From the NCBI GenBank assembly GCA_016934355.1, contig JAFGTA010000207.1, positions 1 through 7,558 on the forward strand: DNA of 7,558 nucleotides. The letters run 5' to 3'. The position numbers and the translations under genes are program-made. The notes under the pieces were generated by a model. That model saw only the letters and a list, made by a program, of their open reading frames with translations, ran no database searches and had not been told where the DNA came from. Positions 1-5,952 of the stretch are shown here, piece by piece. Within the stretch, counting starts at the first letter, position 1. Each line of letters starts with the position of its first letter. This DNA comes from Candidatus Bathyarchaeota archaeon. GTDB taxonomy: Archaea; Thermoproteota; Bathyarchaeia; TCS64.

Positions 1-1
1 C

Positions 2-796
2 GGGCTGCCGGCGCTGTTCGCACCAGCCATCTCGGGCTACCTGGTGGATAGGCACGGGGTGCTCCAGGGGATGAGGTATACCTATATGCTGGTTTTCGTG
101 TGCGTCATCGCGATCGCCGTGGTCCGGTGGAGATTTCTGAAGGAGACCTTGGCGGAGACGAGGAGCCTCGGCTCCCGTGAGATAGCTAGCGCTTTCACGG
201 AGTCCCTAGGCTCCGTTTATGAGGCTTGGCGATCCATGGGGCGGGAGGTGCGGTACATCACCCTCGTGTTCCTGCTGATGAGCTTCGAGATCCCACTGTT
301 CCAGACCTACTACGCGCTGTACGCCATCGACGTGGTGGGGGTCGGCGGGCTTGAGTGGGGCCTGATCTCTGCGATAGGGACCGCCGCGTTGATCGTGGTG
401 GGGCTCCCTGTGGGGAAGCTCATCGACCGGTTCGGCAGGAGGAGGTCCATGCTCGTGGGGTACCTGTTCTCGACGCCGGTGCTGCTGGCGTTCACCGTTG
501 CGAGGGGCTTCACCCAGATGGCTCTGGTGAACGTATCGCTGCAGGTGAGTACGGCGTTCTTCTTCCCGGCGCTGAACGCGTTGAGGGCGGATCTCATCCC
601 TCAGGACAGGCGGGGGAGGATCATGGGGCTCATGGGGACGTTGCGGAGCCTCGCCATGGTGCCTGCGGGGGTGTTCTTCGGGCTCCTCTACGAGGTGAAC
701 AGGGCGTATCCGTACTACGTCGGCGTCGCCGTAGAGGTGTTGACGGTGGCGATCATAGTGCTGTATGTGAGGGAGCCGGGAAGCAGGGAGGCGTAA
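2..796 (+). CDS. MFS transporter, C-terminal part (5' end outside window)
   Basis: This is the C-terminal portion of a major facilitator superfamily transporter in the cytoplasmic membrane. The frame is open from base 2 and the gene continues upstream, so the GTG at 44 is internal. The first residues (PAISGYLVDRHG) resemble the end of an MFS N-terminal half. A charged central loop follows, coded at about 130-250. The second half then has several hydrophobic helices. Its loop motif A, GKLIDRFGRRR, is coded at about 413-445, and an ALRAD...RG...G segment typical of drug:H+ antiporter-like (DHA1) members is coded at about 577-630. The protein ends in a short charged tail. The substrate cannot be inferred. 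The next gene starts about 70 bases downstream on the same strand, so co-transcription is possible. The complete MFS protein at 4040-5284 shares the ALxAD...RG...G pattern, so the two are related at family level. Confidence 0.9.
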   Translation, partial: GLPALFAPAISGYLVDRHGVLQGMRYTYMLVFVCVIAIAVVRWRFLKETLAETRSLGSREIASAFTESLGSVYEAWRSMGREVRYITLVFLLMSFEIPLFQTYYALYAIDVVGVGGLEWGLISAIGTAALIVVGLPVGKLIDRFGRRRSMLVGYLFSTPVLLAFTVARGFTQMALVNVSLQVSTAFFFPALNALRADLIPQDRRGRIMGLMGTLRSLAMVPAGVFFGLLYEVNRAYPYYVGVAVEVLTVAIIVLYVREPGSREA

Positions 797-859
797 ACGC
801 CCTCTGCGGACGATCACGCGCCGGCGGGAATGAACAGTTTATCAGACACCGTCAGCAAT

Positions 860-864
860 GAGGT
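860..864 (+). promoter_or_regulatory. Shine-Dalgarno sequence deciding the start at 869
   Basis: GAGGT lies four bases before the ATG at 869. The in-frame ATG at 830 has only a weak purine stretch (GGCGGGA) in front of it. This favours 869, as does the fact that the recognisable family sequence (YPLGHFALGY) begins there. The spacing is slightly short, so the call is moderate. Confidence 0.5.
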
Positions 865-868
865 CCGT

Positions 869-1318
869 ATGTACCCGCTGGGACACTTCGCGCTGGGCTA
901 CTTCGCCGCCTACATTATCGGTAGGCTGACCGGCGAGGAGACAAGCATCCCTGTGGTGTGGTTCCTGTCCGTGGCCCCGGACATCGACGTTTTGATACCT
1001 TTCCTAGAGCACAGGGGCCCCACCCACAGCGTGGTGGTCATGGCGCTCCTGTTCCTGCCGGTGTACATCGCCAGCAGGCGGTGGCTTCCATACTTCGCTG
1101 CGCTCCTCTCGCATCCGCTGGTGGGTGACTACTTCACGGGGTACGGGTGTAAGGTGTTCTGGCCGCTCTCCGACGCGTGGATCGCGGCACCGTGGAGGTA
1201 CCGCATCTCCAGCAGGTCGCTATTCGTTGTTGAGGGTGTCCTATTCGCGGCTATGGCGGCGTTCATTCTATTGAAACACCTCCGGGAACCTATTACGCGT
1301 GCCGAGTATACAGCGTAA
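869..1318 (+). CDS. Membrane-bound metal-dependent hydrolase-like protein (YdjM/DUF457 family)
   Basis: This is a small membrane protein of 149 residues from the chosen start. It has the histidine/aspartate pattern of the YdjM/DUF457 family, annotated as putative inner-membrane metal-dependent hydrolases. Visible motifs are H6 in LGHFALGY, PDID at 37-40, HRGPTHS at 48-54, SHPL at 81-84 and D87 just before YFT. These residues are spaced as a plausible metal site between membrane segments. Hydrophobic stretches lie near 7-18, 28-46, 55-68 and 124-140. The family has no well-defined substrate; related phospholipase C/zinc-dependent hydrolase folds suggest hydrolysis of a lipid or phosphoester, but that is inference. 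An in-frame ATG at 830 would add 13 residues (MNSLSDTVSNEVR) that do not look conserved. The gene follows the MFS gene closely and converges on the acetyltransferase gene at 1401. Confidence 0.8.
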   Translation: MYPLGHFALGYFAAYIIGRLTGEETSIPVVWFLSVAPDIDVLIPFLEHRGPTHSVVVMALLFLPVYIASRRWLPYFAALLSHPLVGDYFTGYGCKVFWPLSDAWIAAPWRYRISSRSLFVVEGVLFAAMAAFILLKHLREPITRAEYTA

Positions 1319-1319
1319 G

Positions 1320-1324
1320 TTTTT
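1320..1324 (+). terminator. Possible T-tract terminator
   Basis: A run of five T begins two bases after the TAA stop of the hydrolase gene, in the 82-base gap between convergent genes. Archaeal RNA polymerase can stop at short T runs without a hairpin. I see no stable stem just before it, so support is weak. Confidence 0.25.
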
Positions 1325-1400
1325 CGGCAGGTGAAAGTCACACCGACTCTGTGTGTTAGTAAATGGTGGGGGGTTGGATGGACAGAGATTACGCTTCACG

Positions 1401-2501
1401 TTATATCCAGTCGTGGTCTCCGTAGCTTAGATGAATCCTCTGGGGGTCGAGTTCTTTGAGCCGCCTGTTCTCCTCTTCAGAGATCAGGGCTTCACGGAAA
1501 GAGCCGCTATACTTCGTTAGTTGATGGAAGCTGAACTCGGTCGCGGCTTTCGTGAGGTTGCTTTCGCTGAACCCCCAGTAATGGATGGCGTTCGCCCCCT
1601 CTTCCCCACATCTCTCGATCGAGTAAGCGAGTAGGGCTCTCACCGCGTCTTCTCGACCCGGCAGCGCCAGCAGGTCTACTATGTACCCCTCGGGGTATTC
1701 CGGGACGTATTTGTTTATCCTTAATACGACGAAGCCCAGTACCTCGTCGTCCTCGGTCACTTGGGCCTTGATGTAGGCTCCTCCTCGGGGATCGCAGTAC
1801 CTCCAGTTCAGGTAGCTTGGGGCTCTTTCGTAGATGAAGTCGTAGTGTTCGCTGATTCTTGCCCAGAAATCGTTGTATTCTGGCCCAAACCTGTTGAACT
1901 CGTTGGCGTTGCCCATGTATTCCGGTGACGCTTTCTTGTTCGCCGGTTTGAGAGCGCTGATTCTGTGTAAGATGTTTGCGCCGAGCCTTCTAACTCCTTG
2001 GCCTGTGTTTCTGACGGCCTCGACGTACTTCAGTATGTCTTCAATGCGTATCAGGTGGATGAAGTCGTGGGGGAGGGTGGGGACGCCCCGTCGTTTGGTG
2101 CTCTCGGTCAGTATGGGGTTACCTGAGATGGCGTGGAACAGGTGGACGCCGGCGTCCTTCATGAGGTTATCCTGGTAGTCTTTTATCGAGGTGTATACGC
2201 CCTTGCCCCTGTAGTCTGGGTACACGGCGGCGTCTCCTCCTACGCTTGACCTATAGGTCTTGTCGTAGAATTTGACTCGCTTCGCTATGGCGTGGTTTGA
2301 CCCGATTATCTCGTCGCCGCTGGTCGCGTATGCGATGCAACTGTAGTCGTACGGGGTGTCTAGGTACTTCCAGACGTAGTGCTCCTCAGGGGTGCACTGG
2401 AGGTCGAAGCGGGGCCACTTGTTGAACACGAGGTCCAGCAGAGGCACGGCTTTCTCCTCATCCCCCGGTCTGTAGCCCCGGACTTCGATTGCCTTGCTCA
2501 T
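1401..2501 (-). CDS. GNAT family N-acetyltransferase, two-lobed
   Basis: A 366-residue protein about twice the length of a single GNAT domain. The N-terminal domain (about 4-150) opens with the usual EVRGYRPGDEE strand and helix. It contains the acetyl-CoA pyrophosphate-binding motif A as VYPDYRGKG at 93-101, where R98, G99, K100 and G101 match the RxxGxG/A loop. A linker (about 155-225) leads to a second lobe that begins with YLNWRYCDPRG at 230-240. It continues through strands around 242-262 (AQVTEDDEVLGFVVLRI) and ends with SYGDHDWI. This second lobe looks like a GNAT fold without a clear motif A, so it is probably a degenerate copy serving structure or acceptor binding. The LNWRY segment is common in GNAT proteins of surface-polysaccharide gene clusters, but none of those genes lies nearby. 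The acceptor is unknown. The start is ATG, 56 bases after the acylphosphatase stop, with a TATA-like element at the leaderless distance. Confidence 0.85.
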   Translation of the reverse strand: MSKAIEVRGYRPGDEEKAVPLLDLVFNKWPRFDLQCTPEEHYVWKYLDTPYDYSCIAYATSGDEIIGSNHAIAKRVKFYDKTYRSSVGGDAAVYPDYRGKGVYTSIKDYQDNLMKDAGVHLFHAISGNPILTESTKRRGVPTLPHDFIHLIRIEDILKYVEAVRNTGQGVRRLGANILHRISALKPANKKASPEYMGNANEFNRFGPEYNDFWARISEHYDFIYERAPSYLNWRYCDPRGGAYIKAQVTEDDEVLGFVVLRINKYVPEYPEGYIVDLLALPGREDAVRALLAYSIERCGEEGANAIHYWGFSESNLTKAATEFSFHQLTKYSGSFREALISEEENRRLKELDPQRIHLSYGDHDWI

Positions 2502-2521
2502 GCAGGTTTATCATTACTTTA

Positions 2522-2535
2522 CGATAAGAAATTTT
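2522..2535 (-). promoter_or_regulatory. TATA-like promoter of the GNAT gene
   Basis: On the minus strand AAAATTTCTTATCG lies so that its TTTCTTAT core is centred about 26 bases before the ATG at 2501. No Shine-Dalgarno sequence precedes that ATG, so the transcript may be leaderless and separate from hypD-acylphosphatase. A similar string occurs before the gene starting at 5803. Confidence 0.45.
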
Positions 2536-2557
2536 CTGCTTTTATGGCCTTCCAGCC

Positions 2558-2842
2558 TTATCGTGTCCACGTTCTCTTCACTGTGAACCCGGGGAACTCT
2601 CCGGTGGCTTTAAGTTTCTCGGCGGTGACCTCGGTCACGTGGGCGCGTGTGGGTCCTCGGTGGCACCACTGGATGAATCGGTCAACCTCCTCCTCGCTGC
2701 CCTCGACTATGGCTTCGACGTCTCCGCGTGGCGTGTTTCTCACCCAGCCTTTGAGGTTAAGCTGGTTGGCTACGCGCCTCGCGTTGGCGCGGTACCCGAC
2801 TCCCTGTACGCGTCCCCGGATTTGGAGGTGGGCTCGTATCAT
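2558..2842 (-). CDS. acyP: Acylphosphatase
   Basis: A 94-residue acylphosphatase, the normal length for this small ferredoxin-like fold (about 90-100 residues). The enzyme hydrolyses the carboxyl-phosphate bond of acyl phosphates such as carbamoyl phosphate or 1,3-bisphosphoglycerate in the cytosol. The signature GRVQGVGYR is at 10-18, with R18 as the phosphate-binding arginine. The second signature, GWVRNTPRGDVEAIVEG, is at 32-48, with N36 as the catalytic asparagine. The C-terminal strand is GFTVKRTWTR. Its ATG overlaps the hypD stop as ATGA. A GGAG lies about ten bases upstream inside hypD, so it is very likely translated by coupling to hypD. This matters because HypF, which supplies the cyanide ligand in the same pathway, begins with an acylphosphatase domain. 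A role in hydrogenase maturation is possible but inferred; a general housekeeping role is the alternative. Confidence 0.93.
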   Translation of the reverse strand: MIRAHLQIRGRVQGVGYRANARRVANQLNLKGWVRNTPRGDVEAIVEGSEEEVDRFIQWCHRGPTRAHVTEVTAEKLKATGEFPGFTVKRTWTR

Positions 2843-3927
2843 AGTTCTTCGACTCCGTAGCGGGCTGATATGTAGCAGCTTCCTTCGTGGCTGACCATGC
2901 AGGGGCCGACCGGTGTGTCCGGGGTGCATGTCTTGTTGAAGAGGGGGCAGTCCCACGGGTAGATGATGGCGCGTAGGACGTCGCCGCAGCGGCAGCCTGG
3001 GGGCATCTCGTAGCTTGCCTCGGTTTCGACGTCGAACAGTTTGGAGGCGTCGTGTTCCTGGTACTCGGGTCTGACTTTGAGCCCGGAGGCGGGGATGACG
3101 CCGATTCCTCGCCACGGGGCGTCCTCGGGCTCGAAGACGCGGTTGAGGAGTTCGAGGGCCCGGGGGGCTCCTTGTGGTTTGACGGCGCGGGAGTAGCTGT
3201 TCTCTATCTCGGCTCTGCCTTCCTTGATCTGGCGTAGTATCATGGCGACGCTGATGAGTATGTCGAGGGGCTCGAAGCCCGCGATTACCTGTGGTACCCT
3301 GTACTTGTCGGCGACTTCGCGGTAGCCTTCCTCGCCGATGATGGTGGAGACGTGGCCCGGGTCGATGAACCCGTCCACCTGGGTGAGCCCCATCTCCATC
3401 AACGCCTTCATGGCGGGGGGGATGAGGAGGTGGGCGCTGTAGACGCTGAAGTTGGCGGGGGGGCCGGCGACGAGTTCACTGGCGGTGGTGGGGGCGGTGG
3501 TCTCGAAGCCGACGGCGAAGTGGATCACCTCTCGGTCGGTTTTCTCGGCCATCTTGACGGCGTCGTGGATGCTGTATACTATGCGTACGTCGTGGCCCCG
3601 GGCCTTGGCGTCCTGTAGGCTGCCGAGGCCTGCTGGGACCCTCATCATGTCGCCGTAGGTGGTGACGGTGTGGCCCTGCTCGGCTAGGGCTATGGCGTAG
3701 TCTATCCTGTTGGGGGGGACGGTGCAGACGGGGCAGCCTGGGCCCATGAGTACCTCGACGTTCCGTGGGAGCATGCTGCGTACGCCGTGTTTGGTGATGG
3801 TGTCCTCGTGGGTGCCGCAGATGTGTACTATTCTGTATTTCCTGCCGTCGGACGCGAGTTCGTTGATGAGTTTGACTGCTTTCCTGGCTGTTTCGCTGTC
3901 TCTGAACGTGTCCACGAAGCTCTGCAT
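2839..3927 (-). CDS. hypD: [NiFe] hydrogenase maturation scaffold HypD
   Basis: HypD is the cytosolic iron-sulfur scaffold that, with HypC, assembles the Fe(CN)2CO group later inserted into [NiFe] hydrogenases. This copy has 362 residues, close to E. coli HypD (about 373). Visible motifs are HICGTHED with C37; GPGCPVC with C65 and C68; GDMMRVPAGLGSLQDAKARG; VGFETTAPTTA; DPGHVS; and AGFEPLD. Near the C-terminus the cysteine-rich cluster region has C312, C314, C327, C334, C343 and C351, with CMVSHEGSC. C37, C65 and C68 match the family's redox/iron-binding cysteines, and the C-terminal set supplies the [4Fe-4S] ligands. All key cysteines are present, so the gene looks functional. I chose the ATG at 3927 because the protein then opens MQSFVDTFRD like other HypD proteins and GGGGGT precedes it. 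The longer ORF from 3966 adds 13 atypical residues. The usual VPG after GDxxR reads VPA here. No hypC, hypE, hypF or hydrogenase gene is in the window. Confidence 0.97.
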   Translation of the reverse strand: MQSFVDTFRDSETARKAVKLINELASDGRKYRIVHICGTHEDTITKHGVRSMLPRNVEVLMGPGCPVCTVPPNRIDYAIALAEQGHTVTTYGDMMRVPAGLGSLQDAKARGHDVRIVYSIHDAVKMAEKTDREVIHFAVGFETTAPTTASELVAGPPANFSVYSAHLLIPPAMKALMEMGLTQVDGFIDPGHVSTIIGEEGYREVADKYRVPQVIAGFEPLDILISVAMILRQIKEGRAEIENSYSRAVKPQGAPRALELLNRVFEPEDAPWRGIGVIPASGLKVRPEYQEHDASKLFDVETEASYEMPPGCRCGDVLRAIIYPWDCPLFNKTCTPDTPVGPCMVSHEGSCYISARYGVEEL

Positions 3928-3930
3928 GGT

Positions 3931-3937
3931 AACCCCC
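3931..3937 (-). promoter_or_regulatory. Shine-Dalgarno sequence of hypD
   Basis: On the minus strand GGGGGTT sits five bases before the ATG at 3927 (counting from the last G). It is a one-mismatch version of GGAGGT. It supports 3927 over the upstream in-frame ATGs at 3966 and 3939. Confidence 0.45.
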
Positions 3938-3974
3938 ATGCCAGCATGGAATAAAAATGGAACCATGGTGCAGC

Positions 3975-3982
3975 CCTTTAAG
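3975..3982 (-). promoter_or_regulatory. TATA-like promoter of hypD-acyP
   Basis: The minus strand reads CTTAAAGG here. A start point about 26 bases downstream would fall near 3953, giving a leader of roughly 25 bases that contains the GGGGGT ribosome-binding site and starts hypD at 3927. A second A+T stretch (CAGATAAAG, near 4001-4009) is an alternative. The 112-base gap from the upstream MFS gene fits a separate promoter. Confidence 0.35.
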
Positions 3983-4039
3983 CGTGGCGTAGCGCTGCCT
4001 CTTTATCTGAGTCTTTCCGGGTGGCCTACGCTCTATTGC

Positions 4040-5284
4040 TCAGTCTTTCTTGTTGCTGGATTCAACGTAGAGGAGGGCCGAGATCAGCCCTATCAGGCCA
4101 AGGGATGAGCTGAGCAGGTAGGGTAACGCGTACCCTGGCAGAGGTAAACCCGCCACGTTGAAGCTGTGCGTGAAGTAGGTGGCGTATAGATATGTCCCTA
4201 TCACGGGGAACGTTACGTCGCCGACCCTGTAGGCCGTCTGGTAGTACCCGAAGAACTCGCCTCTGTGTTTCTGTGAGGAGACGTCTGCCTTCAACGCGTC
4301 TGTGGCTGGTCTGCTGACGCTGAAACCTGTTTTTCTGAAGAAGTGGCACAGCGCGGTGAGGCTGACGCTGGGCATCAACGGTAGGAGGAACCCCATCAGA
4401 CGTCCGACTCCTTCACCTATGGCTAGCACTGGTTTCCTGCCCATTCTGTCTGAGACGCGGCCAGCCGCCCAGCTTGACGCGAGGCCTATGAGCCCGGTCG
4501 CGCTGATTATTGCCCCTATCGCTAAGGGTTTGACGCCGAACTTGTCTGAGTACAGTAGGGCGGTTAACGGCATGGTTAAGCCTATGGCGCCTCCGTAGGT
4601 GAAGCCGAAGAACATCATAGCCTTCATGGAGGCGGTGAACCTCAATCTCCGTTTCACGGGTTTTGTCTTCTCCGCGTGTTCTGTTTTGATGTCTGCTACT
4701 TTCAGGGTGACCAAGGCGAACGCGATTGCCGCTAGAAGAGAGTCGACGATGTACGGGGCTCGGTAGCTGTTTGCGAGGGTGAACCCGAACGAGTTGAACG
4801 CGTGCTGGATGACTCCGCCGAACACGGGCCCGGTCCATCTCCCAGCCATGGCGCAGGCCGAGGTGAAGCCTACTATCTCCCCCCTGCTGTGCCTGGGCAC
4901 TGAGTCGATGATCAGCGCCTCCGTCGGTAGCGTGGCGGCTGCGCTGAGTGCTCCGTTGAGTACCCTCACGACGAGTAGCCAGCGCCAGGACGGCGCCAGC
5001 CCGGTCAGCGCCCCGAAGACTATGTCCCCGGCTAGGCCCCAGAGGATGAGCCGTTTCCTTCCCAGGCGATCCGACAGCTTCCCTATTGTCGGGGAGAATA
5101 CGGCGGAGGAGAGGGTGAAGGCCGAGATGAAGAGGCCGACTGAAGCCACCGTCCCTCCCAGCGAGGTGATGTACATGGGGTAGAATGATTGGGGTAGGAA
5201 GAAGGCTAACGCTTCGATGAATTGCACGACGCCGAGGACGATTATGGTGTCAGAGTATTTTTCCCGATTAACCGTAAGGTGCAC
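4040..5284 (-). CDS. MFS transporter (DHA1-like)
   Basis: A complete 414-residue major facilitator superfamily protein of the usual twelve-helix length. Motif A occurs in both halves: GKLSDRLGRKR at 68-78 and GRVSDRMGRKP at 275-285. The helix-4 region RVLNGALSAAATLPTEALIID (107-127) matches the RxxxGxxxA pattern of drug:H+ antiporter-like families. RGEIVGF (134-140) and ALKADVSSQKHRGEFFGYY (330-348) are equivalent segments in the two halves. A basic loop with KTKPVKRRLRF (207-217) separates the halves. The substrate is unknown; efflux of small molecules or metabolites is only the common role of the group. The start is a GTG with an in-frame TAG two codons upstream, and no other good start precedes the first helix. 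No Shine-Dalgarno is seen, but a TATA-like box lies at the leaderless distance. Confidence 0.92.
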   Translation of the reverse strand: MHLTVNREKYSDTIIVLGVVQFIEALAFFLPQSFYPMYITSLGGTVASVGLFISAFTLSSAVFSPTIGKLSDRLGRKRLILWGLAGDIVFGALTGLAPSWRWLLVVRVLNGALSAAATLPTEALIIDSVPRHSRGEIVGFTSACAMAGRWTGPVFGGVIQHAFNSFGFTLANSYRAPYIVDSLLAAIAFALVTLKVADIKTEHAEKTKPVKRRLRFTASMKAMMFFGFTYGGAIGLTMPLTALLYSDKFGVKPLAIGAIISATGLIGLASSWAAGRVSDRMGRKPVLAIGEGVGRLMGFLLPLMPSVSLTALCHFFRKTGFSVSRPATDALKADVSSQKHRGEFFGYYQTAYRVGDVTFPVIGTYLYATYFTHSFNVAGLPLPGYALPYLLSSSLGLIGLISALLYVESSNKKD

Positions 5285-5307
5285 CGTCTATTAGTTATTA
5301 CATCGGA

Positions 5308-5319
5308 GAATATCTTTGG
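5308..5319 (-). promoter_or_regulatory. TATA/BRE-like promoter of the MFS gene
   Basis: The minus strand reads CCAAAGATATTC. The AGATATT core is centred about 28 bases before the GTG start at 5284 and has an A-rich BRE-like flank. This fits a leaderless transcript and supports the GTG start, which lacks a ribosome-binding site. Confidence 0.45.
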
Positions 5320-5359
5320 CTAACTTTTAGTGGTTTGCATTATTTAGCGAGTCTCTCAA

Positions 5360-5803
5360 TTATTTAGAATCCGTCTCTGACTGCAGTTGCTTGACTGCGC
5401 CTAGGAGCCATCCTCCTAGCCTCTGGGCCGCCTGGGTGGCGGTTTGATTGGTTTCGCCGTCGTGGAGGTCGGTTAGGAAGAGGACGTTTCCCTGTTCGTC
5501 TGTCACCAGCAGGCGTCTCGGCGGGTCGGTGGTGGTGTCTGGCCTTATGTAGAGGGGTCTGCCGAGGCGCAGCAGGGTGGCGCCGTCGCGGTACTCTAGT
5601 CTGGCGTCTGAGTGGAGTGTTCCGCCTTTTGTGAGTCCTTTGAGCCAGCCGCCTCGTTTCATGGCCCAGAGTGTGGCGGTTTTGTCGGGCTCGGGGTCGT
5701 CTAGGTCGGTGATGTACTGGACGTTGCCGTGGTCGTCTTTGACGGTGTACCTCTTGGGTGGGCTGCTTGTCCTGTCAGGCTCCACGTAGAGGGGCTCTGT
5801 CAT
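5360..5803 (-). CDS. Uncharacterised protein made of an internal tandem duplication
   Basis: I do not recognise this 147-residue protein. It contains two copies of one unit. Residues 4-59 (PLYVEPD...GGWLKGLTK) align without gaps to residues 83-138 (PLYIRPD...GGWLLGAVK), with 29 of 56 positions identical and a period of 79 residues. Each unit has PLYxxPD, a PP[KR]R turn, a VxDxxGNVxxxTDL strand-turn-strand core, TAT, and a GGWLxG end. The spacer (60-82) contains a further likely strand, ARLEYRDGATLLRLG. There is no signal peptide, membrane helix or cysteine, so a soluble cytosolic beta-rich protein is likely. A TTG at 5818 would add five residues (MNCLL), but the ATG at 5803 is the better start. 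It is read towards the MFS gene 75 bases away and diverges from the A+T-rich PH-like gene. Function is unknown; ligand binding by a pseudo-dimer is speculation. Confidence 0.75.
   Translation of the reverse strand: MTEPLYVEPDRTSSPPKRYTVKDDHGNVQYITDLDDPEPDKTATLWAMKRGGWLKGLTKGGTLHSDARLEYRDGATLLRLGRPLYIRPDTTTDPPRRLLVTDEQGNVLFLTDLHDGETNQTATQAAQRLGGWLLGAVKQLQSETDSK
5390..5557 (-). repeat. Unit 2 of the internal protein duplication
   Basis: Codes residues 83-138 of the same protein. Differences from unit 1 are spread evenly and include many conservative changes (V/I, K/R, D/E, Y/F), so this is an old duplication kept by selection rather than a recent copy. Confidence 0.85.
5627..5794 (-). repeat. 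Unit 1 of the internal protein duplication
   Basis: Codes residues 4-59 of the protein starting at 5803. It pairs with unit 2 at 5390-5557, 237 bases away, with no gap in the protein alignment. The conserved core is PLYxxPD, PP, VxDxxGNV, TDL, TAT and GGWLxG. Confidence 0.85.
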
Positions 5804-5820
5804 CAATAAACAATTCAATG

Positions 5821-5832
5821 TAAAGAAATTTT
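5821..5832 (-). promoter_or_regulatory. Possible TATA-like promoter of the duplicated-protein gene
   Basis: The minus strand reads AAAATTTCTTTA, nearly the same as AAAATTTCTTAT before the GNAT gene, here 18-29 bases before the ATG at 5803. The neighbouring GTAAAATT is centred about 28 bases before the ATG and may be the real box. No clear Shine-Dalgarno is present. Confidence 0.35.
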
Positions 5833-5885
5833 ACTTTATGGAGTGGATTTTTTTTGAAAAAACGAGGCAGCTTCAGAGAAAAAAT

Positions 5886-5898
5886 AAACTTGAAGTTT
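5886..5898. repeat. Palindrome AAACTTgAAGTTT with flanking A and T tracts
   Basis: A 13-base palindrome with a one-base centre lies between an A run on its left and a run of eight T (5896-5903) on its right. A second T8 tract is at 5848-5855, followed by G and six A. It sits in the divergent gap upstream of the PH-like gene. It could be an operator, a hairpin with a T tract, or merely a product of the A+T-rich composition. Confidence 0.4.
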
Positions 5899-5930
5899 TT
5901 TTTGACAATAGAGTGTGAATCCGTAAACCA

Positions 5931-5940
5931 GTTTTAATTC
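5931..5940 (+). promoter_or_regulatory. Possible TATA-like promoter of the PH-like gene
   Basis: GTTTTAATTC is centred about 24 bases before the in-frame ATG at 5959 and 18 bases before the ATG at 5953, with ACCA upstream. If transcription is leaderless, 5959 would be the true start. The region is A+T-rich, so chance matches are likely. Confidence 0.3.
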
Positions 5941-5952
5941 TTGGTTGAATAG

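Noticed and set aside
206..817. Long minus-strand open frame opposite the MFS fragment
   Set aside because: Its product is rich in Arg, His, Pro and Glu and resembles no protein. It is the antisense shadow of a G+C-rich gene with clear MFS motifs.
2843..3115. N-terminal extension that would join about 90 residues to the acylphosphatase
   Set aside because: The extension is Arg/Pro-rich and lies entirely within the hypD coding sequence in another frame. The acylphosphatase starts naturally at the ATG at 2842.
3928..3966. Longer HypD start giving MVPFLFHAGMGVT
   Set aside because: The residues do not match HypD N-termini, and a ribosome-binding site precedes the ATG at 3927.
4413..4838. Alternative-frame minus-strand ORF within the MFS gene
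   Set aside because: The Arg/His-rich product is a shadow of the complete MFS frame, which carries motif A twice.
5848..5903. Two T8 tracts as intrinsic terminators
   Set aside because: They lie between two divergently transcribed genes, so no upstream plus-strand gene ends there. A+T-rich composition is enough to explain them.
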